The notes below the pieces were generated by a model, which was not told the origin of the DNA, did no database searches, and saw nothing but the letters and a program-made list of their open reading frames with translations. From Myxococcales bacterium (GTDB lineage: Bacteria > Myxococcota_A > Polyangia > Polyangiales > Polyangiaceae): 64,000 nucleotides of DNA. Positions 17,377 through 26,154 of this stretch are shown in pieces (positions within the stretch are counted from its first letter, which is position 1; every line of letters starts with the position of its first letter). A program made the position numbers and the translations under genes. The stretch lies in NCBI GenBank assembly GCA_016706225.1, contig JADJKB010000024.1, positions 124,001 through 188,000 of the forward strand, given 5' to 3'.

Positions 17377-18084
17377 ATGAAAACCGGGCTCATTCTCGTC
17401 ACTTTGTTGGTCGCCGCGACCGGCTGTTCGAAAAAGGAAACCACCTCGTCCTCCAACATCCGGACCCAGGGCATTGCCGCGACCATCACGGTCGAAGCCG
17501 GCAACTCTTCGACAGAAGTCCAGGCGCTCCTGCGAGTCGGCGGAGACGAGAGCAACACTTACGTGATCCTCGAAAACGGCGACAAGCTCACGTGTGACGC
17601 CGGTGGTGACAAGAAGGACATGCACGCCGAGGCGGAGGGTGACTACCGCGTGACCTTCCCGACCAACGCGGCGGAGACCCCGTTTACCATCGCGCTCGAG
17701 CGGGACAAGGACGACCCGGCCCCCAACAACATGGTGGGCCTGCCCGCACCGTTCACCATTGGTGCACTACCCACGAACAGCCCGTCTCGCGCGAACGACG
17801 ACCTCACGCTCAGCTGGGACTCGTCCGGCACCGCCGATAACATGACAGTGGACATCAAGGGTTCGTGCATCTTCTCGAAGAGCATCGACATCCCGGGTGA
17901 CTCCGGGTCGTACACCATCACCAAGGGCACGCTCGACTCGACCGGAGGCGACAAGCCCGAGGCGTGTGATCTCGACATCGTGCTCAAGCGCAAGCGCAAG
18001 GGCACCACCGACGCGAATCTCGACAACGAGAGCGCGATCGAGGCAGTCCAGACCCGCACGGCGAAGTTCACCTCCGCGCCCTGA
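17377..18084 (+). CDS. Lipoprotein of unknown function
   Basis: 235 residues with a clear signal and lipobox AATGC. The mature part is polar with beta-type alternation and two Cys-containing stretches (KLTCDAGGD and KGSCIFSK). I do not recognise a domain. It has its own promoter and convergent neighbour 9 bases away. Confidence 0.75.
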   Translation: MKTGLILVTLLVAATGCSKKETTSSSNIRTQGIAATITVEAGNSSTEVQALLRVGGDESNTYVILENGDKLTCDAGGDKKDMHAEAEGDYRVTFPTNAAETPFTIALERDKDDPAPNNMVGLPAPFTIGALPTNSPSRANDDLTLSWDSSGTADNMTVDIKGSCIFSKSIDIPGDSGSYTITKGTLDSTGGDKPEACDLDIVLKRKRKGTTDANLDNESAIEAVQTRTAKFTSAP

Positions 18085-18093
18085 AGCTCGAGC

Positions 18094-19281
18094 TCAGTAG
18101 CGCCCGATGTCGAATGCGCCAAAACGGACCGCGGATGTTGCCAGCCCTCGCTGGCCGTCCGCGGCCCAGTGCGTCGTAAACGCATCCCGCAGCACCAACT
18201 CCGCGACCTTGCCGCGGGGAGAAAATCCCCACTCCGCCTCCTGCGACATGTCGTCCGGGTCGGCGTACAGGCGCCAAACGAAGAAACCCGCGAACTCCGG
18301 CACGTCGACGAAGGCGGACAGGAGCGCGTAGTAGGCCTCGGCCTGCGCCAGCTCGTCGACGACGACGTTGGTCATGCCGTCCGGCCACTCCCAGGGTTTG
18401 ATGGCCGGATTGGGGCGCGTGGTGTACCCGAACTCGGTGAACAGAAGCGGCTTGTTCCAGCTCTGGCTCAGGGCCGACACACGCTTCGCGACGTCCCGTC
18501 CCCCCTGCATGAGCTCCGCCCGGCTGGCACCGTCCTTCTGGGCTAGCGGAAAGAAGGCGTTGACGCCGATCACGTCGAGCTCCCCCAGGATCACCGTTCG
18601 ATCGACGTCGTCCCAGTTCGCCGCGTAGGTCAAGAGCCCCGGGTACACGCCGCGCACGTCGCGAATGATGCTCGAAAAACTGCTCGCGCGCGCGGTGGTC
18701 AGCCAGCTTCGAAGCTCGACGCCCAGCGAGAGCATCTCGACGCCGTTCTCCGCGGCAAGCTTCGCCCAGCCAAGCAAGAACTCCCGGTAGCTGGCCGCCC
18801 ACGCGGCCCACTCTGGGTCACCGCCGGGATCGATCAGGGCTCGCCATCCGCCTGTCTCGACCCAGAGGTGCGGAACGAGGAGGACCTCGAGTCCGATTGC
18901 GTGCGCCTGTTCGATCGCTCTGGCGACTGCTACGCGATTCTCGGCGTAGTCGAGCTCGAAGGTGGGAGACACGCCGCTCGGCCGGAGATCCCACACCCGT
19001 CCAAACGGAGTGAAGCTCACCCAGGTCGCACCCATGCGCTTCGCCTCGAGCAGACTCCGCGCGCAGGCTTCGCTGCCGTAACCCTTCCCCGGGTGGAGTG
19101 CGCTCTCGATGGGGCCGATCGTGACTCCGCGCACCGCGCCGAAACCGCTCTCTTGCCACCCGGTCGCACGGGGGGACAACCGCAATCGGCTGACCGCTGA
19201 TGGTGTCAGCGCGTGAGCATCCTGTGAGCCCAGGCCCAAGACCAGGCATGCACCGGCGAGCAACTGCGTGGCTCTAGACAT
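18094..19281 (-). CDS. Exported glycoside hydrolase, GH113-like TIM barrel
   Basis: 395 residues with a signal peptide. The mature protein is a TIM-barrel pattern with VSFTPFGR, VLLVPHLW, and LLFTEFGYT. Glu189 (SLGVELRS) and Glu283 (TEFGY) are spaced as acid/base and nucleophile of clan-A glycosidases; the overall pattern is closest to GH113 mannanase-type enzymes. The substrate is not determined. It overlaps the upstream HAD gene by 8 bases, indicating one operon, perhaps sugar release and sugar-phosphate handling. Confidence 0.72.
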   Translation of the reverse strand: MSRATQLLAGACLVLGLGSQDAHALTPSAVSRLRLSPRATGWQESGFGAVRGVTIGPIESALHPGKGYGSEACARSLLEAKRMGATWVSFTPFGRVWDLRPSGVSPTFELDYAENRVAVARAIEQAHAIGLEVLLVPHLWVETGGWRALIDPGGDPEWAAWAASYREFLLGWAKLAAENGVEMLSLGVELRSWLTTARASSFSSIIRDVRGVYPGLLTYAANWDDVDRTVILGELDVIGVNAFFPLAQKDGASRAELMQGGRDVAKRVSALSQSWNKPLLFTEFGYTTRPNPAIKPWEWPDGMTNVVVDELAQAEAYYALLSAFVDVPEFAGFFVWRLYADPDDMSQEAEWGFSPRGKVAELVLRDAFTTHWAADGQRGLATSAVRFGAFDIGRY

Positions 19282-19954
19282 GCAGCTTGCCCGCGAGGTC
19301 GCTCAACGCCTCTTCGGTGACGGCTCGAAGGTCCGGCAGCACGAGGTCGGCACCCGACTCGGCAAGCGCGGTCTCGGGGTGGCTGTGCGCCACGGCGATG
19401 CAAACCATTCCCGCCGCTTTTGCCGCTCGGATCCCTGCGACCGAGTCTTCGATGACAAGCACTTCTTCCCGGCGGAGACCCGGGAGTCGAGCGAAGGCCT
19501 GCTGGTATCCCTCCGGGTCCGGCTTGCAGCGCTGGGTGTCTTCGGCGGAAATCACGAAGCCGATGAGGCCAGTCACCCCCAAGAGCGCAAGCCCGAGCTC
19601 GATTTCGTCGCGCAGTGCGCCGCTCACGACCGCCACCGGACCCCGCTTCGCTCGCGAGCGGACGCAGTCCGCCGCACCCGGGAAGAGAGTGAGCCCGGCC
19701 TGCGCTTTCGCGAGGTACACGGGTCGTTTGCGCTCGACGAGCTCGCGCACTCGTTCTGGCGACGCCTCACGCCCATGATCCGACAGCATGGCTCCGAAGG
19801 CGCCGACGTCGTCGAAGCCGATGTACCGCTCCCAATATTCGGTCTCCGAGACGTCGAGTCCGAGGGGCGCGAGCACTTCCTGGAAGGCCGCGAGGTGCAC
19901 CGCTTCGTCGTCGACGAGCACGCCGTTGAAGTCGAAGAGGGTTGCGGCGAACAC
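19274..19954 (-). CDS. HAD hydrolase, beta-phosphoglucomutase-like, with Asn for Asp10
   Basis: 226 residues. Motif I reads D8-F-N10-G-V-L-V-D, where the family normally has DxD; Asp8 is the nucleophile but the second Asp, the general acid/base of phosphatases and beta-phosphoglucomutases, is Asn. Motif II (VVSGA), the Lys of motif III (CKPDPEGY) and motif IV (VIEDSVAGI) are intact. The cap insertion is of the phosphoglucomutase-like class. GTG start. It leads a two-gene operon with the glycosidase gene. Confidence 0.85.
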   Translation of the reverse strand: MFAATLFDFNGVLVDDEAVHLAAFQEVLAPLGLDVSETEYWERYIGFDDVGAFGAMLSDHGREASPERVRELVERKRPVYLAKAQAGLTLFPGAADCVRSRAKRGPVAVVSGALRDEIELGLALLGVTGLIGFVISAEDTQRCKPDPEGYQQAFARLPGLRREEVLVIEDSVAGIRAAKAAGMVCIAVAHSHPETALAESGADLVLPDLRAVTEEALSDLAGKLHV

Positions 19955-19988
19955 CGAGGAAAACTAGCTCGAATTTTCCTCGTGTGAC

Positions 19989-20011
19989 CCCGACAAATGT
20001 GAAAAGTCGGG
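19989..20011. repeat. Short inverted repeat in the HAD/infA divergent promoter region
   Basis: cccgac (19989-19994) and gtcggg (20006-20011) around an A-rich 11-base loop. It lies between the two divergent starts and could be a regulator site; it is short enough to be chance. Confidence 0.3.
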
Positions 20012-20160
20012 AGCCTCTTCGGTGAGTGTCAGGGCCCGCGCGCGCGTGTTTTCAGGCCTTACTTCGCTCGTGACAGAAGAGCCGGGAACGCCGCTTGCAT
20101 CGGCTGAAGCCTTGTGTCAGGTTCGCCGCGCTTTCTCACCTTTTGGTGTCTTCGGTAATC

Positions 20161-20382
20161 ATGAGCAAAGGCGATCTTTTGGAGATGGAGGGCGTCATTC
20201 AGGACGCTCTCGGCGGCGGTCAGTACACCATCAAGGTGGACCAAGGCGGGGCCATCGTTCGGGCCCAGCTGTCGGGGCGCATGCGCCGGCACCACATCCG
20301 GGTGCTTCCTGGTGATCGCGTACGAGTCGCCGTTTCCCCTTACGATCTCAGCCACGGTCTGATCGTTTATCGCGGCAAGTGA
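20161..20382 (+). CDS. infA: Translation initiation factor IF-1
   Basis: 73 residues, the normal length. MSKGDLLEMEGVI, the OB-fold body with GKxxxxI-type strands, and the final VSPYDLSHGLIVYRGK are typical of IF-1, which occupies the ribosomal A site during initiation. ATG 20161 was chosen on family length; the open frame continues upstream. The FGE-fold lipoprotein gene starts 10 bases later, an odd partner for infA. Confidence 0.95.
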   Translation: MSKGDLLEMEGVIQDALGGGQYTIKVDQGGAIVRAQLSGRMRRHHIRVLPGDRVRVAVSPYDLSHGLIVYRGK

Positions 20383-20392
20383 GGCGCGCGGC

Positions 20393-21376
20393 ATGCGGGC
20401 CGCCAGATTCGCCATCCGGTGTGGGTTCTGGGTCGTCGTTGCTGGCGTCAGCGCGGCGTGTGACTCGAGCCACAAACGCGGCGAGGCCTCCGACGCTTCG
20501 CCCACGGTGAGCTCGCCCAGCACCAGCCGCGAGCCCGCCCCCGAGCTGTTGTATTTGCCCGACGGTGGGGACGTTGCCCCGCCCCGCGCACCGGGCCAGG
20601 ACATCTTGCCGGGACCTTGGGGCATGGGTTCGAAGCGCTGTCCCGAGGACATGGTCGATGTGCAAGGACGCTTCTGTGTCGACCGCTACGAAGCATCGCT
20701 CGTCGATGTCAAACAAGCCCGGGAGATCTCGCCCTACTACCACCCCGCTCGTATGCAGGCCGCTCGCGAGTATGGGAGGTGGCAGCGGGCCAGGCTCGAG
20801 TCGGAGGTCACTGCGTCGCGGGACATGGCCGTTCCCGTTCCCCCAGCTTGGCAGCTGAAAGAAGAGTTCGAACCCCGAGCCGTGGTCAAAGCAGGGGTCA
20901 TCCCCAATGGTTACGTCAGCGGGGACCGAGCGGCCGTGGCCTGCGCCGGCGCGGGCAAACGCCTGTGCACTCAGGAGGAGTGGGTCACGGCCTGCCGCGG
21001 CGAGAAGAATCGAAAGTTTCCCTACGGAGATCGCTACGAGCAAGGGAGGTGCAACGTGTTTCGCGAGGCACATCCGGCTCAAGTTCTGCACGGCAACGCC
21101 AGCATCAATCACCTGGATCCGCGCCTGTTGAGGGTGCGCTCGAACGGCAAACCCTTGCTCAGAAAGACTGGCGAAACGCCCGAGTGCAAGAGTGAGTGGG
21201 GCAGCGACGCCATCTACGACATGGTCGGCAACCTCGACGAGTGGATCGACGAGCCGAAGGGGCGCTTCTGCGGAGGGTTCTTCTCCCGTAGTACGCGCGA
21301 GGGCTGCGACGCGAGTGTATCCGCGCACCCACCGTCGTATTACGACTACAGCCTCGGCGTGCGCTGCTGCAAGTGA
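20393..21376 (+). CDS. Lipoprotein with formylglycine-generating-enzyme (SUMF1) fold
   Basis: 327 residues with lipobox SAAC (Cys23). The C-terminal two thirds carry the FGE/SUMF1 pattern: AGKRLCTQEEWVTACRG, FPYGD, YDMVGNLDEWID and a final GVRCC. Real FGE needs a Cys pair in an RGGSW-x-C context; here the segment is CGGFFSRSTREGC, so the catalytic arrangement is not the standard one. Members of this fold also serve as binding or non-FGE enzymes. Most likely a secreted domain of unknown activity. Confidence 0.75.
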   Translation: MRAARFAIRCGFWVVVAGVSAACDSSHKRGEASDASPTVSSPSTSREPAPELLYLPDGGDVAPPRAPGQDILPGPWGMGSKRCPEDMVDVQGRFCVDRYEASLVDVKQAREISPYYHPARMQAAREYGRWQRARLESEVTASRDMAVPVPPAWQLKEEFEPRAVVKAGVIPNGYVSGDRAAVACAGAGKRLCTQEEWVTACRGEKNRKFPYGDRYEQGRCNVFREAHPAQVLHGNASINHLDPRLLRVRSNGKPLLRKTGETPECKSEWGSDAIYDMVGNLDEWIDEPKGRFCGGFFSRSTREGCDASVSAHPPSYYDYSLGVRCCK

Positions 21377-21385
21377 GCGCGCGGT

Positions 21386-22033
21386 TCAGCCGCGAGCTCT
21401 CGCACGAAAGTGTCGGGTGGCCCACCACAAGGTCTCGGTTGGGCGGTGCCACGACGCCCAGGACGCGACCTCCCGCAGGTCCACAGCCGAACGACGGCGC
21501 GCCTCGTTGCTGTAGACGACGAACAGGTAGCCCTCGCAGGCGTTCTGCGACGCTTGCTCGAGATTGCGAACGTGCTCCTCGAGCAGCCAGCCTTGGAGGC
21601 GCACACTGGTCGGCATGAACGTCTGCCGTCGCGGGCGCCCGTCATCGTCGAGCTCCACCGAAACGGGTGGAGCTCGCAGCACCTGGATCGCGACGGCGAG
21701 GTCCGGCGCCGTCTCGTCGCGGGGCGCGGGGTTGGGGATGCCAAACAGCTGGCGGGTATCGATGTGGATGGGCGCCCGGCTGTCGTCGAGGGGGACGGGC
21801 GCTCGATCTTGCGTCGCAGTCGTTGCGTCGAAGTACAGCCGATCCCAGGTCTGACTCTGCGCCTGCCCCCGGATGTGCCCGCGCAGCCGGTCCCCGTATT
21901 CGAACAAGAGCTGCTGCTCCGGGTGCGGGAGGCTGAAGATCCCGGGTTTCGCGGAGAACCAGCGGGTGAGCTCTTCCCAGGTGGCTTCAGCCAGCGAGCG
22001 GAGTTGAGCGAGTGAGAGCAGGGGCGGGGGCAT
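21386..22033 (-). CDS. Hypothetical protein
   Basis: About 215 residues from ATG 22033 (TTG 22054 also open). No signal peptide or membrane segment. It has a Trp-rich N-terminal helix region and a short conserved-looking YLFVVYSNEARRR stretch. I do not recognise a family. It converges with the FGE-fold gene with 9 bases between stops. Confidence 0.6.
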   Translation of the reverse strand: MPPPLLSLAQLRSLAEATWEELTRWFSAKPGIFSLPHPEQQLLFEYGDRLRGHIRGQAQSQTWDRLYFDATTATQDRAPVPLDDSRAPIHIDTRQLFGIPNPAPRDETAPDLAVAIQVLRAPPVSVELDDDGRPRRQTFMPTSVRLQGWLLEEHVRNLEQASQNACEGYLFVVYSNEARRRSAVDLREVASWASWHRPTETLWWATRHFRARARG

Positions 22034-22093
22034 GACGCCCGGATTATTCGGCAACGCAGCGGCGGCCCCAAGTGCTCAAACGGGGTCAGGGCA

Positions 22094-22118
22094 GGGCAAT
22101 AACCGCCCTGTATTGCCC
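22094..22118. repeat. 8-bp perfect inverted repeat upstream of a lipoprotein gene
   Basis: gggcaata (22094-22101) and tattgccc (22111-22118) with a 9-base spacer, about 63 bases before ATG 22181 and 61 bases before the minus-strand start at 22033. A dyad in a divergent region suggests an operator. Confidence 0.4.
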
Positions 22119-22180
22119 GAGAGTTCGAAAGGTTGGTCGAAATGTAGGCAGATGTAGGTGCGGGCGCGTACCATTTTCCC

Positions 22181-22579
22181 ATGTCATCGCTGCCAAAACG
22201 CAGCCTTCTTGTTCTGCTGGGTTGGGTGGGGCTCTGCGCGGGACTCGTGGGTTGTGGTCACTCTGTACAAAACAAGCTCGAAGGGCGCTGGGTCGGGGAC
22301 AGCGTCGAGAACTTCGATGACCAACACATGGCCATCGCGACGGGCTGGGCGAAGGGCGCGAGCTTCGAGTTCTCGGGCACCACGTTCACCGTGGCCATCC
22401 CCGCCGAGGATCCTCGGAGCGGCAGCTACAAAGTCGCGTCGGTCAGAGAGAACGATGTCGAGCTCGCGGTGACGCGCAAAGACGGAGCCGTCGACAAGCT
22501 TCGGCTGAAGCTCGACTCGGAGCACAGCATTCGCTGGATTCTCGGCGACGAGCGCGCCATCGTGCTTCGCCGCGAGTGA
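22181..22579 (+). CDS. Small lipoprotein of unknown function
   Basis: 132 residues with lipobox GLVGC. The mature part (EGRWVGD ... FEFSGTTFTVAIP ... LDSEHSIRWILGDE) has a beta-strand pattern seen in small lipid-binding-like or META-type lipoproteins, but I cannot name a family. It converges with the FecR-like gene. Confidence 0.7.
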   Translation: MSSLPKRSLLVLLGWVGLCAGLVGCGHSVQNKLEGRWVGDSVENFDDQHMAIATGWAKGASFEFSGTTFTVAIPAEDPRSGSYKVASVRENDVELAVTRKDGAVDKLRLKLDSEHSIRWILGDERAIVLRRE

Positions 22580-22588
22580 GCGCGAAGC

Positions 22589-23647
22589 TCAGGTACCGAG
22601 CAAGAGCGCTCGCTGCGCAGCCCCGCCCTTGCTGCTCTCGGGCACTCGGACCTTCGCGGTCTGGCGCAGCACACATTCGGTAGCGGTCGGTGACAGCGGC
22701 GGGTCGAAGCGGACGGTCTGCAGCTTACCGTCGGCGCCCAGGCTGATCGCCACGTCCGTGCGAAGCTGCACGCGCACCTCGCCCTGGGCAGCGCCACTGG
22801 CAAAACAACTCGCCGCGGCGCTCGCGATCTGATCGAGCGCCTTGCCTAGCTCCGTCGCACTCGGGGCGACGGGCAGTGCAGGACGCATGGCCGAAACGCT
22901 GGGTTTGCTCGGTGGCTCAGTGGCGGGTGCCTCGGCGACGGCGGCTTGTTTGACGTGACCGCTGCGGCCATCGCTGGAGAACTGACCCGTGTCCCCGGCC
23001 CGCAGGAAGAAGCCCGCCGCGAGCCCGCGACCGCCCACCGCCACGACGCCCTCGGTGACGTCGACGGAGATGCCCTCGGCCGCACGCACGACCCGGAACT
23101 CGGTCCCATGCACCGCGACTCGTGCTTCATCCACCTCGATCACGAAGGTCTCGGGTTTGTCGCTCTTCACCACTCGCGCATTGAGCGCCCCGGAGGTGAG
23201 CCGCAGCGTGATCACGTCGCCGACACCGGCGACCGTGGCGTGGCTGCTCGGGTCCAGCGTCCAACGCGCACGCCCAGGGTGATCGACGATCAGCGCGTGC
23301 GCGCCGGCGATCACCTCGTCACCCACGGAGAGCTCGGCGCCACTTAGCTGACCGGCGCTCGGTCCGAACACCCGGGTGGCGGGGGCCGCCGCTGCCGGCG
23401 GGTTCTCGGCCACGTCCTGGCGCTGTCCGCGAAACACTCCACCGACCAGCAACAGGATCGCCGCGGCGGCGGCCAGTACGGCCGCGATGCGGTAACCACC
23501 GGCGCGGCGCGTCCGAGTCTCGTCGGCGTCGATGCGGGCGAGCAAGCGCTGCTCCATGCGCTCCCAATCGGGCTCCGGCGCCTCCACATTGCGCAGCTCC
23601 CGGGTCACGTGCTCGAGGGCCTTGGACTCACCATCATGATCGCTCAT
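22589..23647 (-). CDS. FecR-domain transmembrane regulator
   Basis: 352 residues. A charged N-terminal part of about 50 residues precedes one membrane segment (IAAVLAAAAAILLLVGGVF). The outside part has the FecR beta pattern (VGDEVIAG, LTSGALNARV, VHGTEFRVV, TEGVVAV) and a variable C-terminal domain ending in a Cys-containing AgmX-like pattern (ASCFASGA, TECVLRQ). It starts with ATGA overlapping the stop of the ECF sigma gene, so it is probably the sigma partner (anti-sigma or signal transducer). The N-terminal part lacks a zinc anti-sigma motif. Confidence 0.8.
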   Translation of the reverse strand: MSDHDGESKALEHVTRELRNVEAPEPDWERMEQRLLARIDADETRTRRAGGYRIAAVLAAAAAILLLVGGVFRGQRQDVAENPPAAAAPATRVFGPSAGQLSGAELSVGDEVIAGAHALIVDHPGRARWTLDPSSHATVAGVGDVITLRLTSGALNARVVKSDKPETFVIEVDEARVAVHGTEFRVVRAAEGISVDVTEGVVAVGGRGLAAGFFLRAGDTGQFSSDGRSGHVKQAAVAEAPATEPPSKPSVSAMRPALPVAPSATELGKALDQIASAAASCFASGAAQGEVRVQLRTDVAISLGADGKLQTVRFDPPLSPTATECVLRQTAKVRVPESSKGGAAQRALLLGT

Positions 23648-24294
23648 TGGTCGTCCTCCGACTGCGCACCGAATTGGACTGCAAGCGCCGCGAGACTCGG
23701 CTCCGAGCGCAGCAGCTCGGTCAGCTCCTTGCGCGCGTAGAAGAGTCGAGTGCGTACGGTCAACACCGGAGCTTCAACAATGTCCGAGATTTCGGCTGCC
23801 GACAATCCCTCGAGCTCGTGCAGCACGAACACGGTGCGCTTCTTCTCCGAGATCTGCTCGAGGAGTCGAGCGAACGCTCGCACTCGGGCGTGACGGGCCG
23901 CGTCCTCGTCCGGTGAGAGCCCCGCATCGATCGGGGTCAGGCCCTCCGGAGTCTCTACCAACACCGGCCGGCTCTTTGCGGAGCGCCGCTGCATCAACAC
24001 GACGTTCACGGTCACCCGATACAGCCAGGTGGAGAATCGCGCCTGACCGCGGAAGTCCTTCACGCTCTTGTGCACCTGGAAGAAGACTTCCTGCACCACG
24101 TCATCGACGTCCGCGACGCGCCCCATCATGCGCTGAACCAGGCGGGCCACGTCGCCCCGATGCCGCAGGAAGAGCTCGCGAAAAGCCGTGCGGTCTCCGG
24201 CCTGGCAGCGCTCCACCAGGCGCTCGGACTCGTCCGCTTCCATGCTGCGGCGGCTCACCCGCTCCGGCGCAGGCGTGGGGCGCTCGAGGGCCAT
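23644..24294 (-). CDS. ECF-type RNA polymerase sigma factor
   Basis: About 216 residues from ATG 24294; a second start at 24243 would give 199, also normal for the class. Region 2 (DVDDVVQEVFFQVHKSVKDFRGQARFSTWLYRVTVN) is shown by DVVQEVFFQV and FSTWLYRV; region 4 (LEGLSAAEISDIV, then VRTRLFYARKEL) is the -35 helix-turn-helix. It sits directly upstream of a FecR-like gene with a 4-bp overlap, the classic arrangement for signal-controlled ECF sigmas. Its target promoters are not visible here. Confidence 0.88.
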   Translation of the reverse strand: MALERPTPAPERVSRRSMEADESERLVERCQAGDRTAFRELFLRHRGDVARLVQRMMGRVADVDDVVQEVFFQVHKSVKDFRGQARFSTWLYRVTVNVVLMQRRSAKSRPVLVETPEGLTPIDAGLSPDEDAARHARVRAFARLLEQISEKKRTVFVLHELEGLSAAEISDIVEAPVLTVRTRLFYARKELTELLRSEPSLAALAVQFGAQSEDDQ

Positions 24295-24450
24295 GGGAAT
24301 GAGAAGGGCGGGTGGAACGACGACACCAGGCCACGACTGGGCCGCCGAGAGTGCTGCTGCGGGCATGTGTGGGATTGGATGCGCCCAGCCCGCGTTATTT
24401 TCATCGCCCGCTACCCGCCCCCTGAATAGCCGGCGCAGCCGGCGCACGGC

Positions 24451-24768
24451 CTAGAAAAGCTTGCGTAGATCCGCGGGATCTTTCTTCTTTTGCTCGAGCA
24501 GCCGGTTGACGGCCCGGAGCAATCGGGTCTTTGCGGGTCCGGTGACGGGTTTGCCCTCGAGGGCCATGCTCATCAGGCGTGGGGTGACGGGGCGGCCGGA
24601 GCGCGGCTTCGGGAGTTTCTCCTCCCCTTCCGGCTTGACGCCACGGCGCTTGGCCAGCCGCGTGCGGCGATCCTCCGGGCGGAGGTTCTCGACGTGCTGC
24701 GAGGCAATCATCACACGCCGGGGATCGAGCTTGTTGTCACTGAGAAATTGCTGGAATTTGCTGGCCAT
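24451..24768 (-). CDS. Small basic protein, possibly DNA-binding
   Basis: 105 residues from ATG 24768, rich in Lys and Arg. Two helix-loop-helix-like stretches (NKLDPRRVMIASQHVENL and GRPVTPRLMSMALEGKPVTG, cited as 18- and 20-residue segments) resemble lambda-repressor-type HTH units, with the second followed by KTRLLRAVNRLLEQ. No clear family. It is divergent from the PNP gene (145 bases) and upstream of the sigma gene. Confidence 0.55.
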   Translation of the reverse strand: MASKFQQFLSDNKLDPRRVMIASQHVENLRPEDRRTRLAKRRGVKPEGEEKLPKPRSGRPVTPRLMSMALEGKPVTGPAKTRLLRAVNRLLEQKKKDPADLRKLF

Positions 24769-24913
24769 GGCGAGGGGTGCGGCGCTCGGGCCGCTCGTCA
24801 GGAGGGCCGCCATCCCGGCGGCGAGGGGCGCGGACCATAGCATGTGGTTCCGGGAGGCGGTCGCGAGAATCCGCTTTGTCCTCTCGCCCGCTTCAGGGAG
24901 TCTTCTCGGCACC

Positions 24914-25765
24914 ATGTCCACCGCGCTCGAGACAGAGTTCGCCGAGGCCGTGGCGAAGGTGACCTCGCTCGGCCCGCCGGCGCCCACCGTGGGAGTCGTG
25001 CTGGGCTCTGGCCTCGGTGCCTTCGCCGACTCCCTCACTGGCCTCGTCAAGCTGCCCTACGCCGAGATCCCCCACATGCCGCGCTCGTCGGTGGTGGGAC
25101 ATGCGGGAAACCTGGTGCTCGGGCGTGTCGGGGCGGCTCGCGTGGCCTGCTTGCAGGGCCGAGTGCATGCCTACGAAGGCCATGCGCTCGAGCGTGTCAC
25201 CTTCGGGGTGCGGCTTCTGGCGCGCCTGGGCTGCCGTGCGGTGCTGTTGACCAACGCCGCTGGCGGGATCCGTGACGGCTTTTCGCCGGGCGACCTGATG
25301 TTGATCGTGGACCACTTGAACCTCATGGGGCGCAACCCGCTCGTCGGTGAAAATGACGACAGCGCGGGCCCGCGCTTCCCGGACATGACCCGCGCGTACG
25401 ACGTGGAGTTGTGTGATGCCGCGCGACGGATCGCCAGCGCGCAGGGCGGCAAGCTGCAAGAAGGAGTGTATGCCGGGCTGCTAGGGCCGAGCTACGAGAC
25501 GCCGGCCGAGATCCGCATGCTGCGCACGTTCGGAGCCGACGCCGTGGGCATGAGCACCGTACCCGAGGTGCTGGTGCTCAGACACCGCGGCGTTCGAGTC
25601 GGGGCAATGAGCTGCATCACGAACCTGGGCGCTGGTCTCTCCGACACGCTGCTGGACCACTCGGAGGTGGAGGAGACTGCAAACAAGACCCGACAACGAT
25701 TCACGCAGCTTCTCGCTAGCTGGGTCGAAGAGACGGCTCGGATCGTCGGCGGCGAACGCGCATGA
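24914..25765 (+). CDS. Purine nucleoside phosphorylase
   Basis: 283 residues. VVLGSGLGAFAD is the phosphate-binding loop of the trimeric PNP family; LTNAAGGI, GLLGPSYETPAEIRM and VGMSTVPE are purine-binding signatures. It splits inosine and guanosine to base and ribose-1-phosphate. ATG 24914 gives the normal length. Its last four bases overlap the start of cdd, the first of three such overlaps linking nucleoside-salvage genes. Confidence 0.93.
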   Translation: MSTALETEFAEAVAKVTSLGPPAPTVGVVLGSGLGAFADSLTGLVKLPYAEIPHMPRSSVVGHAGNLVLGRVGAARVACLQGRVHAYEGHALERVTFGVRLLARLGCRAVLLTNAAGGIRDGFSPGDLMLIVDHLNLMGRNPLVGENDDSAGPRFPDMTRAYDVELCDAARRIASAQGGKLQEGVYAGLLGPSYETPAEIRMLRTFGADAVGMSTVPEVLVLRHRGVRVGAMSCITNLGAGLSDTLLDHSEVEETANKTRQRFTQLLASWVEETARIVGGERA

Positions 25766-26154
25766 CGGCGGTGGACCTATCGAAGCTCGATGCCCTCGCG
25801 CGGGCCGTGCGCGAGCACGCTCACGCGCCGTATTCGGGTTTTCGGGTGGGCGCCGCGGTTCAGGCCGGAAGTGGCAAGCAGTACGTGGGTTGTAACGTCG
25901 AAAATGCGAGCTTCGGCGCCACCGTTTGTGCTGAACGCAACGCAATTGCATCGGCGATCGCCGCCGGCGAGCGAGAGATCGTCGCCGTTGCGGTGCACAC
26001 CGAGGCGGAGACTCCGGCGTTGCCATGCGGCATCTGCCGACAGGTGATCCAGGAGTTCGGCCGTGACTCCGTGATCCTCTCCACCACGCCGACCGACCGC
26101 AGGGAGACCACGCTGCGAGACCTCTTGCCCGAGGCATTCGTGTTCCGGCGATGA
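25762..26154 (+). CDS. cdd: Cytidine deaminase
   Basis: 130 residues, normal for the tetrameric class. The zinc site is VCAERNAI (catalytic Glu after Cys) and PCGICRQ (two Cys); APYSGFRVGAA is the N-terminal substrate segment. Converts cytidine/deoxycytidine to uridine/deoxyuridine. ATGA overlaps connect it to PNP and to the following deaminase. Confidence 0.95.
   Translation: MTAVDLSKLDALARAVREHAHAPYSGFRVGAAVQAGSGKQYVGCNVENASFGATVCAERNAIASAIAAGEREIVAVAVHTEAETPALPCGICRQVIQEFGRDSVILSTTPTDRRETTLRDLLPEAFVFRR

Noticed and set aside
20864..20880. tRNA T-loop-like gttcgaacccc
   Set aside because: It is inside the FGE-fold coding sequence, with no acceptor or anticodon arms around it.
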